Source: Actinophytocola sp044466355 | Lineage (GTDB): Bacteria; Actinomycetota; Actinomycetes; Mycobacteriales; Pseudonocardiaceae | DNA length: 64,000 bases | NCBI RefSeq assembly: GCF_044466355.1 | Contig: NZ_JBITMQ010000001.1 | Coordinates: 682,001 to 746,000 of the forward strand | Reading direction: 5' to 3' | The notes under the pieces: generated by a model | Databases searched by the model: none | What the model saw: only the letters and a program-made list of their open reading frames with translations | What the model was told of the DNA's origin: nothing | Part shown: positions 7,457 through 16,105 of the stretch, one piece after another | How positions within the stretch are numbered: the first letter of the stretch is position 1 | How the letters are laid out: every line of letters starts with the position of its first letter | Position numbers and translations under genes: made by a program

Positions 7457-8251
7457 ATGCGCAGACTCCTGCTCGTTCTGACCGTGCTCGCCGGCGCCAT
7501 GGTCGCGCTCGCCGCCCCGGCTGCCGCCACCCCGGTCCGGCCCGTGACCGTCCTGTCGTTCAACATCCACCACGGTGCCGGTGAGGACGGCCGGTACGAC
7601 CTCGGCCGCGTCGCTGACGAGATCCGTCGCACCCACGCGGACGTGATCGGGTTGCAGGAGGTCGACCGCCACTACGGCGAGCGCAGCCAGTGGGCCGACC
7701 AGCCCGCCGAACTGGCCGAGCGTCTCGGCATGCACGTCGTCTACGCGGCGAACCTCGACCTCGAACCGCCCGCGGCCGGGCAGCCGCGCCGCCAGTACGG
7801 CACCGCGATCCTGTCCCGGTACCCGATCCTCGACTGGCGGAACACCTTGCTCCCCAAGGGAAGCCCGGGGGAGGAGCAGCGGGGGCTGCTGGAGGCGGTG
7901 GTCAACGTGCGGGGTGTGCACGTCCGCGTGATGAACACGCACCTGCAGCACAACAGCGCCGCCTCCCGCCAGCTGCAGGCCGACGCGGTCGCGGACGCCG
8001 TGGTGGCCGCGCGGGAACCGGTCGTGCTCACCGGTGACCTGAACGCCGTGCCGACCGCGCCGGAGATCACGACGTTGACCGCGCACCTGCGGGACGGCGG
8101 GAGCGCCTTCACCTACCCGGCCGACGTGCCGACCGCCCGGATCGACTACGTGCTCACGAACGGGCGGCCGGTGTCCTCGGAGGTCCTGCCCACCGAGGCC
8201 TCCGACCACCGGCCTGTGCTCGCGTCACTGGTGGTGTGGCGCACCCGCTGA
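7457..8251 (+). CDS. Secreted endonuclease/exonuclease/phosphatase-family protein
   Basis: 264 residues from ATG 7457 (MRRLLLVLTVLAGAMVALAAPAAA), which opens directly with a Sec signal; an upstream ATG at 7415 would precede it with unrelated residues. The EEP fold is complete: SFNIHHG at the first strand, the metal-binding Glu in GLQEVDRHYGE, MNTHLQH, LTGDLNAVP and the catalytic terminal SDHRPVL. Members cleave phosphodiesters in nucleic acids, sphingomyelin or inositol phosphates. The exported, compact form suggests extracellular phosphodiester scavenging. The 81 bp between it and the sialidase start make a shared promoter region likely. Confidence 0.88.
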   Translation: MRRLLLVLTVLAGAMVALAAPAAATPVRPVTVLSFNIHHGAGEDGRYDLGRVADEIRRTHADVIGLQEVDRHYGERSQWADQPAELAERLGMHVVYAANLDLEPPAAGQPRRQYGTAILSRYPILDWRNTLLPKGSPGEEQRGLLEAVVNVRGVHVRVMNTHLQHNSAASRQLQADAVADAVVAAREPVVLTGDLNAVPTAPEITTLTAHLRDGGSAFTYPADVPTARIDYVLTNGRPVSSEVLPTEASDHRPVLASLVVWRTR

Positions 8252-8261
8252 GCGCCTGGCG

Positions 8262-8522
8262 TTACTGGCCGTCGCGGGGGTCGACGTAGTTGCCCAGCGG
8301 GGTGTCGGTCGCCGCGTCGGTGACGTTCTGCACCGAGTCGGTGGCGGTGCCGGCGAGGTTCTGGCCGACACCGCTCGCCTCATCGGCATAGCCCTGGGCG
8401 GTGTCCCCGAGGTTCTGCGCTGCGTCGGCGGGATCGGTCCCGGTCAGTTCGCCCACCTTCTCCGTCGCCCCGGACACCAGTTCCGCGGCCTTCTCCCGGA
8501 TGGCGTCGAACAAGCCCATCAT
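8262..8522 (-). CDS. Small amphipathic protein of unknown function
   Basis: 86 residues from ATG 8522 or the adjacent ATG 8519, preceded by AGGAAGGGCTC. The sequence is Ala/Asp/Thr-rich and predicted helical (MGLFDAIREKAAELVSGATEKVGEL), reminiscent of small Rv0909-type antitoxin-like or CsbD/LEA-like stress proteins, with no Cys and no signal peptide. It is convergent with the EEP gene, ten bases separating the stops. No toxin partner is visible next to it, so I do not call it an antitoxin. Confidence 0.65.
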   Translation of the reverse strand: MMGLFDAIREKAAELVSGATEKVGELTGTDPADAAQNLGDTAQGYADEASGVGQNLAGTATDSVQNVTDAATDTPLGNYVDPRDGQ

Positions 8523-8670
8523 GAGCCCTTCCTGTCGCAGAAAGTGATGATTCGGACACTACCGGCAAAATGGCTCGATGGCCACCGGGGTGTGGCGGCC
8601 GATGTGCCCTGATCGGGTGATCTAATGCGCCCACCCGCGCCCGCAGGGGGCGCCGTACTACGGAGGTCAC

Positions 8671-8940
8671 GTGGCCGAGCAGGGAAGCGGCACGAGGGAC
8701 GTCGAACGCATCTACTCCACGCCCGATGTGGTCGCCAAGCTGCGCCGCCTCGCGGACGCGCTGGAGTCGGGGACCTCGTTCCGCATCCAGATCGCAGGGG
8801 AGCGGTTCCGGGTCCCGGCGCGCGCCGAGTTCTCCATCGAGCACGAGCGGGGGGACGGCGAGGAGGAGGTCGAGTTCCAGCTGAAGTGGAAGCTCGACAC
8901 CGAGGACGACGACGCCGGGGACGACAAGCCGGTCGTCTAG
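8671..8940 (+). CDS. Amphi-Trp domain protein
   Basis: 89 residues from GTG 8671 with GGAGGT just upstream. The layout matches the short amphi-Trp family: a helix (STPDVVAKLRRLADALESG), strand FRIQIAGERFRVP, an acidic strand EFSIEHERGDGEEEVEFQLKWKL with the terminal Trp, then an acidic tail. These small cytoplasmic proteins occur in bacteria and archaea; their biochemical role is unknown. It stands alone, with about 220 bp to the next gene. Confidence 0.8.
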   Translation: MAEQGSGTRDVERIYSTPDVVAKLRRLADALESGTSFRIQIAGERFRVPARAEFSIEHERGDGEEEVEFQLKWKLDTEDDDAGDDKPVV

Positions 8941-9159
8941 GACGTGACGGTGGTCAGCCGCGCCCCCACGGGTCGCGGTCGCCCGCGATGAGGACCCGGC
9001 CGTCGGCGAGCGTCGCCGCCGCCGACGGCGGGCCCGGATCCGTTGCCCTCCACCAGGAGGCGAGCCACCACGAGGATTCGCCGCGTGCCGGGAATTCTGG
9101 CTGACACCCTTTTTCGGAATTCCGGTAACAACGCCGGGCGGGGGGCCGAATGACTCGGC

Positions 9160-10062
9160 ATGGTTGAGAACCCGACGCCGGGTCTTTCGATGGTGCGGGG
9201 AGACGTGCCGGTCACCGTCACCCGCGAGGATCGCCACCAGCGGGCGCTGTCGCGCTACTCCGTAGCCCCTGGTGGGGAGCGCCGGATCGCCGCCGAGTTG
9301 GCGTGGTGCGTGATCGGTTCCGGCAAGTACAAAGGGGAACGCGGCGTCGAGGTCCGCGTCGACGGGCGCCGCGTCGGTGAGCTGACGCACATGATGTCGC
9401 AGCGCTACGCCCCACTGCTGGCGAGCGGCGAACGAGTCGGCTGCGAGGCCACCGTCACCCGCGACCAACGCGGCCTCCGGGTCACGCTTCACCTGCCCCG
9501 CAACGCGAACACGGCCGTGTTCGCGGCCGAACCACCCACGGAACGCTTCGCCCCCGTGCGCCCGGTGCCGCCCGCCACACTGCCGAGCAGGCCCGCGTGG
9601 CGGAAGCCGCTCTGGATCGGCGTGGCGGTCGTGCTCGGTGTGTTCGTGCTCGCGGGAATCCTCGGCGATCCCGACGACGAACCTTCCGCGAGCAACACGG
9701 CCGCGGCCGAAACCACCACCACCACGACATTCGAGCCGCCGCCGACCACCACGACGACAACGACCACAACCACGACCACAACGACGACCACGACGACGAC
9801 CACGACGACTCCGCCGCCCCCACCGCCGACGACCACGGAGGTCGTCGCGCCGCCGGTCACCCAGGCACCCGCGCCGAAGCCGAAGCCCGCGCCGAAACCC
9901 TCGTGCGACCCGAACTACTCGGGCTGCGTGCCGATCGCGAGCGACGTCGACTGCGAGGGCGGCAGCGGCAACGGCCCCGCGTACGCGTCCGGTCCGGTCC
10001 GGGTCGTCGGGGACGACATCTACAAGCTCGACAGCGATGACGACGGGGTAGCCTGCGAGTAA
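9160..10062 (+). CDS. Membrane-anchored protein with poly-Thr stalk and Excalibur-like C-terminus
   Basis: 300 residues from ATG 9160. Residues about 25-115 form a compact domain (GGERRIAAELAWCVIGSGKYKGERGVEVRVDGRRVGEL) resembling a HIRAN-like fold, predicted inside the cell. One transmembrane helix follows (LWIGVAVVLGVFVLAGIL, about 149-166), then a Thr/Pro stalk with 22 consecutive Thr codons. The C-terminal domain contains four Cys and an Excalibur-like ending (GPVRVVGDDIYKLDSDDDGVACE) whose Asp-rich loop is a predicted calcium site. Role unknown; a surface calcium or wall-binding domain signalled through one helix is conceivable. It ends in a strong terminator. Confidence 0.82.
   Translation: MVENPTPGLSMVRGDVPVTVTREDRHQRALSRYSVAPGGERRIAAELAWCVIGSGKYKGERGVEVRVDGRRVGELTHMMSQRYAPLLASGERVGCEATVTRDQRGLRVTLHLPRNANTAVFAAEPPTERFAPVRPVPPATLPSRPAWRKPLWIGVAVVLGVFVLAGILGDPDDEPSASNTAAAETTTTTTFEPPPTTTTTTTTTTTTTTTTTTTTTTPPPPPPTTTEVVAPPVTQAPAPKPKPAPKPSCDPNYSGCVPIASDVDCEGGSGNGPAYASGPVRVVGDDIYKLDSDDDGVACE
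9745..9810 (+). repeat. ACN codon tract encoding 22 Thr
   Basis: Twenty-two consecutive ACC/ACG/ACA/ACT codons inside the membrane-anchored Excalibur-like gene. The third bases are mixed, so this is a codon-level rather than perfect DNA microsatellite. It encodes an extended, probably O-glycosylatable linker across the cell wall. Confidence 0.9.
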
Positions 10063-10076
10063 GCAGAACCACACCG

Positions 10077-10121
10077 ACACCTCCGCACGCTGCCCGGAAT
10101 AAGGGCAGCGCGCGGAGGTGT
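10077..10121 (+). terminator. Strong hairpin with trailing T-run
   Basis: Nineteen-base arms (10077-10095 and 10103-10121) pair with a single mismatch around a 7-base loop, and TTTA follows. It starts 15 bases after the stop of the Excalibur-like gene and upstream of the WhiB gene: a classical intrinsic terminator. Confidence 0.85.
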
Positions 10122-10274
10122 TTACGCGTACGCTGTTATGCGGGCGGCGCGAGAAATCGCGCCCGCAGGGGACTGGCTCGGTGCCGGAACCGGCACAACA
10201 ACCACGAACACCTTGTTCGCAGACTCGCGCGCGGGTTCATGCGGACCGACACGCCCTGATTGGAGGCGGCCGAC

Positions 10275-10523
10275 ATGAAGATGATCGACGACTGGAGGGA
10301 CCGCGCCGCCTGCCGCGACGCGGACCCTGAACTGTTCTTCCCGATTTCCGACATGGGCCCCGGTGCCCGGCAGATCGCCGAGGCCAAGGCCGTGTGCGCG
10401 CGGTGTCCCGTGCGGACCGAATGCCTCGACTACGCCATCGACGCCGGTCTCGACCACGGCGTTTTCGGTGGCACCACGGAACGGGAGCGCCGCGCTCTCG
10501 TCCGCCGTCAGCGGGTGGCCTAG
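10275..10523 (+). CDS. WhiB-family iron-sulfur transcriptional regulator
   Basis: 82 residues from ATG 10275, with GGAGG eight bases upstream. Four Cys (C13, C41, C44, C50) have the WhiB spacing C-x27-C-x2-C-x5-C that holds a 4Fe-4S cluster. The turn GVFGGTTERERRAL is the family's G-[VI]-W-G-G element with Phe in place of Trp, followed by a basic C-terminus (RRALVRRQRVA) for DNA contact. WhiB proteins act with the principal sigma factor in redox and developmental control. The stop overlaps the end of the convergent GH115 remnant. The Wbl subclass cannot be settled by eye. Confidence 0.92.
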   Translation: MKMIDDWRDRAACRDADPELFFPISDMGPGARQIAEAKAVCARCPVRTECLDYAIDAGLDHGVFGGTTERERRALVRRQRVA

Positions 10524-13061
10524 CGGCCGACCCGCGTGCTGTGCGGCGGCCCCAGGTAGCTCGGCGCGAGCCCACCCGTGTCGATGACCACCTTCTGCAC
10601 CACCACGGTCGGGTCGACCGCCCACACCTTCACCACGTGCTCTCCCGGGCGGTCGACCACATGGGTGGTGGCCGTCCGGTTCACGTTGTCGGACGTGTTG
10701 CGTTCCCACTGCCTGTTCATGGCGGTGTCGTCGGCGCCGGTCACCGTCGTCACGTTCACCCGTTGCGGTGGCTGACCGTCCAGTGACACCGCGTAGGTGA
10801 GCCCATCCGTGTAGTGCACGTTGTTCCTCGGTGACAGGTACACCCACACGGTCACCGGCCCGGTCGTCGCGAGGTTGACCGTGTACTCCAGGCGCTGGTC
10901 ACCGGGTTCGCGGCGCGGCGCGGTCACCGGCGCCGGCCGCATGCCGTCGCCGTCCCGGCCGATGTCCGGGATGCGCAGCCAGTCGCCGACGACCCGGCTC
11001 GTGCCGTCCGCCGGGATCGACACGTACCCGTTCGCCTCCACGTAACCCTTCGACGGGCGCCGGGCCGCATTGTCCACAACGGCCTCGACGACCACGGTCC
11101 GTCCCGCACCCGTCACCGTCAGCGGCACCCGTGTGGTGCCCTTCGGCGCGCGCCGCCAGTCCACAGTGACCTCCAGGCGCACCTCCTTGTCCACAGTGCC
11201 CCGTGCACGCGACACCGACACCCACGGCCTGGCCGACGTGACGCGGTAGTCGAACGCCGTCGCGCCCCTGCTGAACACCTCGATGTACTGGCGCGGCTGG
11301 CTCTGGTAGCGGCTGAACGTCGGCAGCACCGCGGGCGTCGTCGCGGACGGCCACCACTGGTCAGAGCCGTCGATCGCGACACCCATGTCCGCCGCCTCAG
11401 GGACCTCGATCCGTTGCACGGCGGGGAAGACCTCGTCCGGCAGCGCCTCGTTGTTCAGCTCGGGCTGCTGCCACGGCGCGTTCGGCCCGTACCGGGCGAC
11501 GTCGCCGTAGCCGATCTTCGGCTGGGTCTGGAAGTTCTGCCACTTCCCGCCCGCCAGCTCGCGGCAGCTCCTCGTTCTTGAGGTCACCGACGTTGACCAC
11601 CCACAGCTTGTCCACACCGTAGGAGTACGCCGTGTCCAGCTGCTCCCACGTGTTCGGGATGTTGATGGTGTCGACCCACTTGTAGTTGCGGCCGCCGCCC
11701 ACGTAGTCGAAGTGGTAGTACATGCCGTACCCGCCCGCGCGTTCCGGCAGCGTGGGGTCGGGAAGCTTGCGCATGTTGCCCCAGTTGTCGTCGGTGAACA
11801 CCACCGTCACGTCGTCCGGTGCGCGCAAACCCTTGTCCCAGTACCGTTGCACCTCCTTGTACAGGGTCCACACCTGCGGCACGCCGGACATGCCGTGGTC
11901 GGCGAGGATCTGCCGTTCGGTCGCGAGGATCTCCCGCATCAGCTCGATGCCGTCGCCGTCGGGGAGGCTCACGTCGCCGTTGCCGCGCATGCCGAGCGTC
12001 ACGACACCCTCGAAACCCTGCTCCTTCATGCGTTCGACACCGTCGTTCCAGTACGCGGTGATCGCGTCACGGTTGCGGCGGAAGCTCCACTCGCCGGTGC
12101 CGCCGTACGGGTCGTGGCCCGGTGTCACGATGTCGCCGTCCGGGTCGCGCACCGCCGGCACGGCGTGCCGGTTCCACTCCTCGATGCCCCGCATCATCGG
12201 TGCCTCGTGCGAGGTGCCCATGATCACGCCGTACGCGGTGGCGGTGGCGTGGTTGGCCGGGTCGTCCTCGGCGAACGCCCTGCCCCAGACCGCGGGCCAG
12301 AGGTAGTTCGCCTTGAGCCGCAACACGGTCTCGAAGACCCGCGCGTAGAACTTGCTGTTGAACCCTCCGGGATGTCCCGGTGCGAGCCCTTGGCCGAACC
12401 GCGTCGGCGCCCAGCGGTCGAGCGCGGGGTTCTCGTCGTTGATGAAGAACCCGCGGTACTTCACCGCCGGTGTGCCCTGCGTGTGCCTGCCGGGCAGGAC
12501 GTACAGCGCGTCGGCCTGCCGTGCGGGCACGTCGTCCCACCAGTACCAGGGCGAGACACCGATCTTGCGCGACACGTCGTAGGCGCCGTAGATCGTGCCC
12601 CGCTGGTCGCTGCCCGCGATCACCAGTGCGCGGCGCACACCGGGCAGCGGGTGCTCGACCACCTGCTGAAGCGAGGTCTCCCACTTCCCGGCGATCCCGC
12701 GCACGTCGAGTTTGCCGCGCTCGACGAGATCATCGATGAGCGGGCTCTCGCCGATGGTGCCGACGAGCACGGGCGCGCTGCCCGTCGGCACCTCGTCCAG
12801 CGAGACCGACGGCGCCACGCCCGTGACCCGTGCGATGTCGTCCCGCAGGTCGCCCACGACCCGCACCACCCCAGGCCGGTCGGCGCCGCTCACGACGATC
12901 GGAGCGGCGGAACCGCCCGCCACGAGCGGAAACGCGCCCGGCCGTGGCGTGGTGACCACATAGGACTCCTCGGCGGCGGGTGGTTTCGCGACCGCGGGCG
13001 CCGGCGACTCGGCGGCCGCCGCGAGGAGGGGAATGGTGAGCAGGGCTGCGGACCGGCGCAT
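10520..13061 (-). pseudogene. GH115 alpha-glucuronidase, broken by internal deletion and frameshift
   Basis: Start ATG 13061 (GGAG seven bases upstream) opens with a secretion signal (MRRSAALLTIPLLAAAAESPAPAVA). The N-terminal part, to about 11570, matches GH115: SDQRGTIYGAYDVS, KYRGFFINDE, LKANYLWPAVWG, TLGMRGNGD, VFTDDNWGNMRKLP, NVGDLKNEELP. The reading frame then changes and resumes at ELAGGKW, QPKIGYGD, WQQPE, IEVPEAADMGVAIDGS, continuing as the normal C-terminal domains to stop 10520. In intact relatives about 150 residues (the domain running from the residues after GDLKPxE to YNxELAGGKW) lie between. Two copies of GAGCTG ten bases apart mark the join (11555-11570). GH115 enzymes remove (4-O-methyl-)glucuronic acid from xylan. 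An assembly error cannot be excluded. Confidence 0.82.
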
Positions 13062-13090
13062 GTCGATCTCCGTACTGACGCAGGGCGGAG

Positions 13091-13103
13091 CCGAAAGTTT
13101 CGG
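13091..13103. promoter_or_regulatory. Xylan-type operator CCGAAAGTTTCGG
   Basis: A 13-base palindrome, centred on one base, 30 bp upstream of the GH115 start. It matches the CGAAA-N-TTTCG boxes described upstream of Streptomyces xylanase genes. The same core stands at 13178-13188 and twice in front of the GH10 xylanase. Confidence 0.75.
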
Positions 13104-13177
13104 AACACTTCCGTAACCCGAACACAGTAACCACAGAAGCGTCCGGAACACCAGAGTCCTTGTGCGCCAAGGAGAAT

Positions 13178-13188
13178 CGAAACTTTCG
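13178..13188. promoter_or_regulatory. Second xylan-type operator CGAAACTTTCG
   Basis: Perfect 11-base palindrome with central C, about 117 bp upstream of the GH115 start and just before the stop of the neighbouring methyltransferase. With the box at 13091-13103 it makes a two-site arrangement like that of the GH10 gene. Confidence 0.72.
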
Positions 13189-13191
13189 GAA

Positions 13192-13785
13192 CTACCTCCT
13201 GCTGGCCTTCAGCACGATGTCGTTGACGTGCATGGCCTCCGACGGCATGTTCACTCTCGCTCTGGTCTCGTGCGTGACGATCGTCCACTCGTCCGCGTCG
13301 AGCAGCGCCGCGACGTCCTCGGGGAAGTAGAAGTCGTGGCGGTTGAAGTCGGGGTTGTGTTCGTGCTCGTGCCCGGTGAGGTCGTGGTGCGCGTACAGCA
13401 GCGTGCCGCCGGGCGCGACCGCCGCGAGCATGTTCCGTATCGCGTGGTCCCCGGGTTCGCGCTGCGCCGAGAAGTACAGCGCCACCACGAGGTCGAAGGC
13501 GCCCGCGGGCACCGCCGACGACGCCAGGTCGGCGTGCACCCAGCTCACCTTCGCCTCGCCGGCCGCGGCCGCCGCACGCGCCAGGGCGACCTCGGAGATG
13601 TCCACCGCGGTCACGAGCCAGCCCCGCGACGCGAGCCACAGGGCGTCGGCGCCCTCACCGCAGCCGAGGTCGAGCGCCTGCCCCGGCGGGAGGTCGGCGA
13701 CCTCGGTGACCAGCACGCCGTTGGGCGCGCCACTCCACAGCTGGTCCTTCTCGCGGTACAGGTCGTCCCAGAACTGTTGATCCAT
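13192..13785 (-). CDS. Class I SAM-dependent methyltransferase (TehB/thiopurine-type)
   Basis: 197 residues from ATG 13785. Motifs: DQQFWDDLYREKDQLWSGAPN (the WDxxY opening common in this group), ALDLGCGEGADALWLASRG (motif I), VTAVDIS (motif II), HADLAS, FDLVVALYF (motif IV) and APGGTLLYAHHD. The N-terminal pattern is typical of small cytoplasmic enzymes often labelled tellurite-resistance or thiol methyltransferases; the true acceptor is unknown. It is read on the same strand as the GH115 remnant, but the operators between them suggest separate control. It is divergent from the P450 gene, about 78 bp apart. Confidence 0.88.
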   Translation of the reverse strand: MDQQFWDDLYREKDQLWSGAPNGVLVTEVADLPPGQALDLGCGEGADALWLASRGWLVTAVDISEVALARAAAAAGEAKVSWVHADLASSAVPAGAFDLVVALYFSAQREPGDHAIRNMLAAVAPGGTLLYAHHDLTGHEHEHNPDFNRHDFYFPEDVAALLDADEWTIVTHETRARVNMPSEAMHVNDIVLKASRR

Positions 13786-13863
13786 ACCCGCACCCTCACC
13801 CCGGTCGTGCGGTTCTGACAACTTTTGTTGCCGAAACCGCAAACCGCGCGGGAGGATGGATTG

Positions 13864-14991
13864 ATGGCCGGCACCCGCAAGATCGACCGCACGGCAACGG
13901 AATCGGTCTGCCCGGCGTTCCGCGACGACCACGGGGCGTGGCACGTGCGCGACGCCGCGAGCAGCCGGGCGTTGCTCCGCGACACCGAGACCGTGCAGGC
14001 CGGGCTGGGCGTGGAGACGGTGGAGAAACTGCCGTCGAGCTTCCGCCGACCGGTGCTGTACTGGGACGGGCCGGAGCACCGCGAGTACCGCAGGCAGACC
14101 GCCCGGTTCTTCACCCCCAAGCGGGTGGACGAGGACTACCGCGACCTCATGCACCGCGTCGCCGACCGGGAGATCGGCGTGCTGCGTGCCGCAGGGCGGG
14201 CGGACCTCTCGGCGCTGAGCTTCCGCCTCGCGGTCGACGTCGCGAAGCAGGTCGTCGGCCTGACCGAGAGCAGGCCGGGCACCGCACGGCGGCTGGCCAG
14301 GTTCTTCCCGGAGAAGCTCGGCAAGCCGGGCTTCACGAGCTTTCATGGTGTGTACTGGGCGGCGCGGATCCTGTACCTGTGGCTCGCCATCTACGTGAAC
14401 GACGTGCGGCCCGCCGTGCGAACGCGGAAGCGGCGGCGTCGGGACGACCTGATCTCGCACCTCATGGACGAAGGGGCGGGCGCGGGCGAGATCCTGTCCG
14501 AGTGCATCACGGTCGCGGCGGCGGGCATGGTCACCACGCGCGAGTTCATCTGCGCGGCGGCGTGGCACCTGTTCTCCGACGACGAGTTGCTGGCCGCGTA
14601 CCGCGCCGGTGACGAGCAGGCCAGGTACGCGATCCTGCACGAGGTCGCCCGGCTCGAACCGCCGCTCGCCGTGCTGAAGCGGCGCACCACCGCACCCGTC
14701 ACATTGCCGGACGGCACGGTCATCGCCGAGGACCAGCGGGTGGAGGTGTCGATCGCGGCCGCCAACCTCGACTCGGCCGACGGTCCCGGCCTGACGTTCG
14801 GTGACGGACCCCACAAGTGCCCCGGTTCGTACCTCGCGCTGCAGGAGACGGACATCTTCCTGACCAAGCTGTTCACGCTGGACGGGGTTCGTCTGGCCAG
14901 GCAGCCGAGGGTGGCGTTCAACGACGCGTTCGGCACCTACTCCCTGCACGACATGATCGTGTCAGTCGGTGAACGTACTGTGGAGGCATGA
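13864..14991 (+). CDS. Cytochrome P450
   Basis: 375 residues from ATG 13864 (GGGAGGATGGATTG upstream). The haem loop FGDGPHKCPGSYLA is intact with Cys319 as ligand (14818-14820), and EVARLEP supplies the K-helix E-x-x-R. The I-helix reads AAAGMVTTREF where most P450s have A-G-x-[DE]-T, so the usual acid-alcohol pair is altered. PVLYWDGPEHREYRRQ is the C-helix with the haem-propionate-binding pattern. Soluble bacterial class I P450s need ferredoxin partners; none is adjacent. The stop overlaps the start of the HAD gene (ATGA). Substrate unknown. Confidence 0.9.
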   Translation: MAGTRKIDRTATESVCPAFRDDHGAWHVRDAASSRALLRDTETVQAGLGVETVEKLPSSFRRPVLYWDGPEHREYRRQTARFFTPKRVDEDYRDLMHRVADREIGVLRAAGRADLSALSFRLAVDVAKQVVGLTESRPGTARRLARFFPEKLGKPGFTSFHGVYWAARILYLWLAIYVNDVRPAVRTRKRRRRDDLISHLMDEGAGAGEILSECITVAAAGMVTTREFICAAAWHLFSDDELLAAYRAGDEQARYAILHEVARLEPPLAVLKRRTTAPVTLPDGTVIAEDQRVEVSIAAANLDSADGPGLTFGDGPHKCPGSYLALQETDIFLTKLFTLDGVRLARQPRVAFNDAFGTYSLHDMIVSVGERTVEA

Positions 14992-15656
14992 TCCACGGCG
15001 CCCTGTTCGACTTCTCCGGCACGCTGTTCCGATTCGAGCCCGGCCCCGGCTGGCCGTCCACCACGTTCGACGAGCCCATGCGCGAGCGACTCACCACGGT
15101 GCTGACGTCGCCGTCCCTGTCGGCCGATCACCTGCCGCCCGACCTGGCCGACACGTGGGCACGGCGCGACCTCGACCCGGACCTGCACCGGACGGTGTAC
15201 CTGGCGTCGCTGGCGTCGACGGGGTTCGAGCTGACCGAGGAGGAGACCGAGCTGGTGTACCGGAGCCTGACCTCGCCGGACGCGTGGCGGCCCTACCCGG
15301 ACACCGCGGACGTGCTGCGCGGGCTCGCGGCGGCGGACGTGCCGGTGGCCGTGGTCAGCAACATCGCGTGGGACATCCGGCCCATGTTCCGCAAGCTCGG
15401 CGTCGAGGACCTGGTCACCGAGTTCGTGCTGTCCTATGTGGAGGGCGTGATCAAGCCGGACCCGAAGATCTTCACCATCGCCTGCCAGCGCATCGGCGTC
15501 GCGCCGGAGAACGCGGTGATGGTCGGCGACAGCCCGGAGGCGGACGGCGGCGCGGCGGTCATCGGCTGCCGGACCGTCATCGTCGACCCGGCCCCGACCG
15601 CGACCCGCACGTCGGCCCTGCGCGACGCGGTGGCGGAGGTGTTGCCGGGGGTGTGA
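14988..15656 (+). CDS. HAD-superfamily hydrolase with altered motif I
   Basis: 222 residues from ATG 14988, translationally coupled to the P450 (four-base overlap). HAD motifs: I is FDFSGTLF (D8 nucleophile, but Ser10 in place of the usual second Asp), II is VVSNIAWD, III is VIKPDPKIF (Lys), IV is VGDSPEADGGAA. The helical cap lies between residues about 15 and 100. Loss of the second Asp removes the general acid of typical phosphatases and recalls dehalogenase-type variants (DxYGT). Cytoplasmic; substrate unknown. Co-expression with the P450 is clear from the overlap, but a shared pathway is inference. Confidence 0.87.
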   Translation: MIHGALFDFSGTLFRFEPGPGWPSTTFDEPMRERLTTVLTSPSLSADHLPPDLADTWARRDLDPDLHRTVYLASLASTGFELTEEETELVYRSLTSPDAWRPYPDTADVLRGLAAADVPVAVVSNIAWDIRPMFRKLGVEDLVTEFVLSYVEGVIKPDPKIFTIACQRIGVAPENAVMVGDSPEADGGAAVIGCRTVIVDPAPTATRTSALRDAVAEVLPGV

Positions 15657-15673
15657 CCGGGTACCCGCCGCGG

Positions 15674-16105
15674 ATGACGACGTACACGCACACGGCGGAC
15701 GCCGACATCGCGCCGGATGTCCTGTTCCACTACCTCGCCGATCCCACGAACCTGCCGCGGTACTTCCCGGAGATGCGGGAGGCGGAACCGGAGGGCGGCG
15801 ACCGGGTCCACGTCGAGGCCGAGGTACACGGCGACCGCGTCTCGGGCGAGGCGTGGGTACGCCCGAACGAGGCGGAACGCAAGCTGGAGTGGGGCGCCGA
15901 GGGCCCGGACGACTACCACGGCGAGCTGACGGTGGCGGAGGTCGCGCCGGGCAGGAGCAGGATCACCGTCAGCCTGCACAGCGTGCGAGCCGCCGAGGGC
16001 GACGAGGTGCAGCAGGGCCTGGAACAGACGGTCGCGGCACTGACCCAGGCCGTGGCGGCGGACGACCAGGCCGACCAGCACCGGCAGCAGGGCGAACCTA
16101 GCTGA
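15674..16105 (+). CDS. SRPBCC (START/Bet v 1-like) family protein
   Basis: 143 residues from ATG 15674, 17 bp after the HAD stop and probably in the same operon. It begins TYTHTADADIAPDVLFHYLADPTNLPRYFPEMREAEPEGGDRVHVEAEV, the classic polyketide cyclase/Coq10-like opening, and follows with the strands EAWVRPNEAERKLEWGAEG and SRITVSLHS and a C-terminal helix. These proteins bind hydrophobic ligands in a cavity, some as cyclases. The stop overlaps the 3' end of the convergent LuxR regulator by eight bases. Confidence 0.82.
   Translation: MTTYTHTADADIAPDVLFHYLADPTNLPRYFPEMREAEPEGGDRVHVEAEVHGDRVSGEAWVRPNEAERKLEWGAEGPDDYHGELTVAEVAPGRSRITVSLHSVRAAEGDEVQQGLEQTVAALTQAVAADDQADQHRQQGEPS

Noticed and set aside
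8262..8940. Toxin-antitoxin pair formed by the small amphipathic protein and the amphi-Trp protein
   Set aside because: The genes are divergent, neither resembles a toxin, and amphi-Trp proteins are not known antitoxins.
8941..9159. Possible gene remnant on the - strand (fragment ATLADGRVLIAGDRDPWGRG)
   Set aside because: It looks protein-like, but there is no start, no family match I recognise and only about 50 residues; too weak to call a pseudogene.
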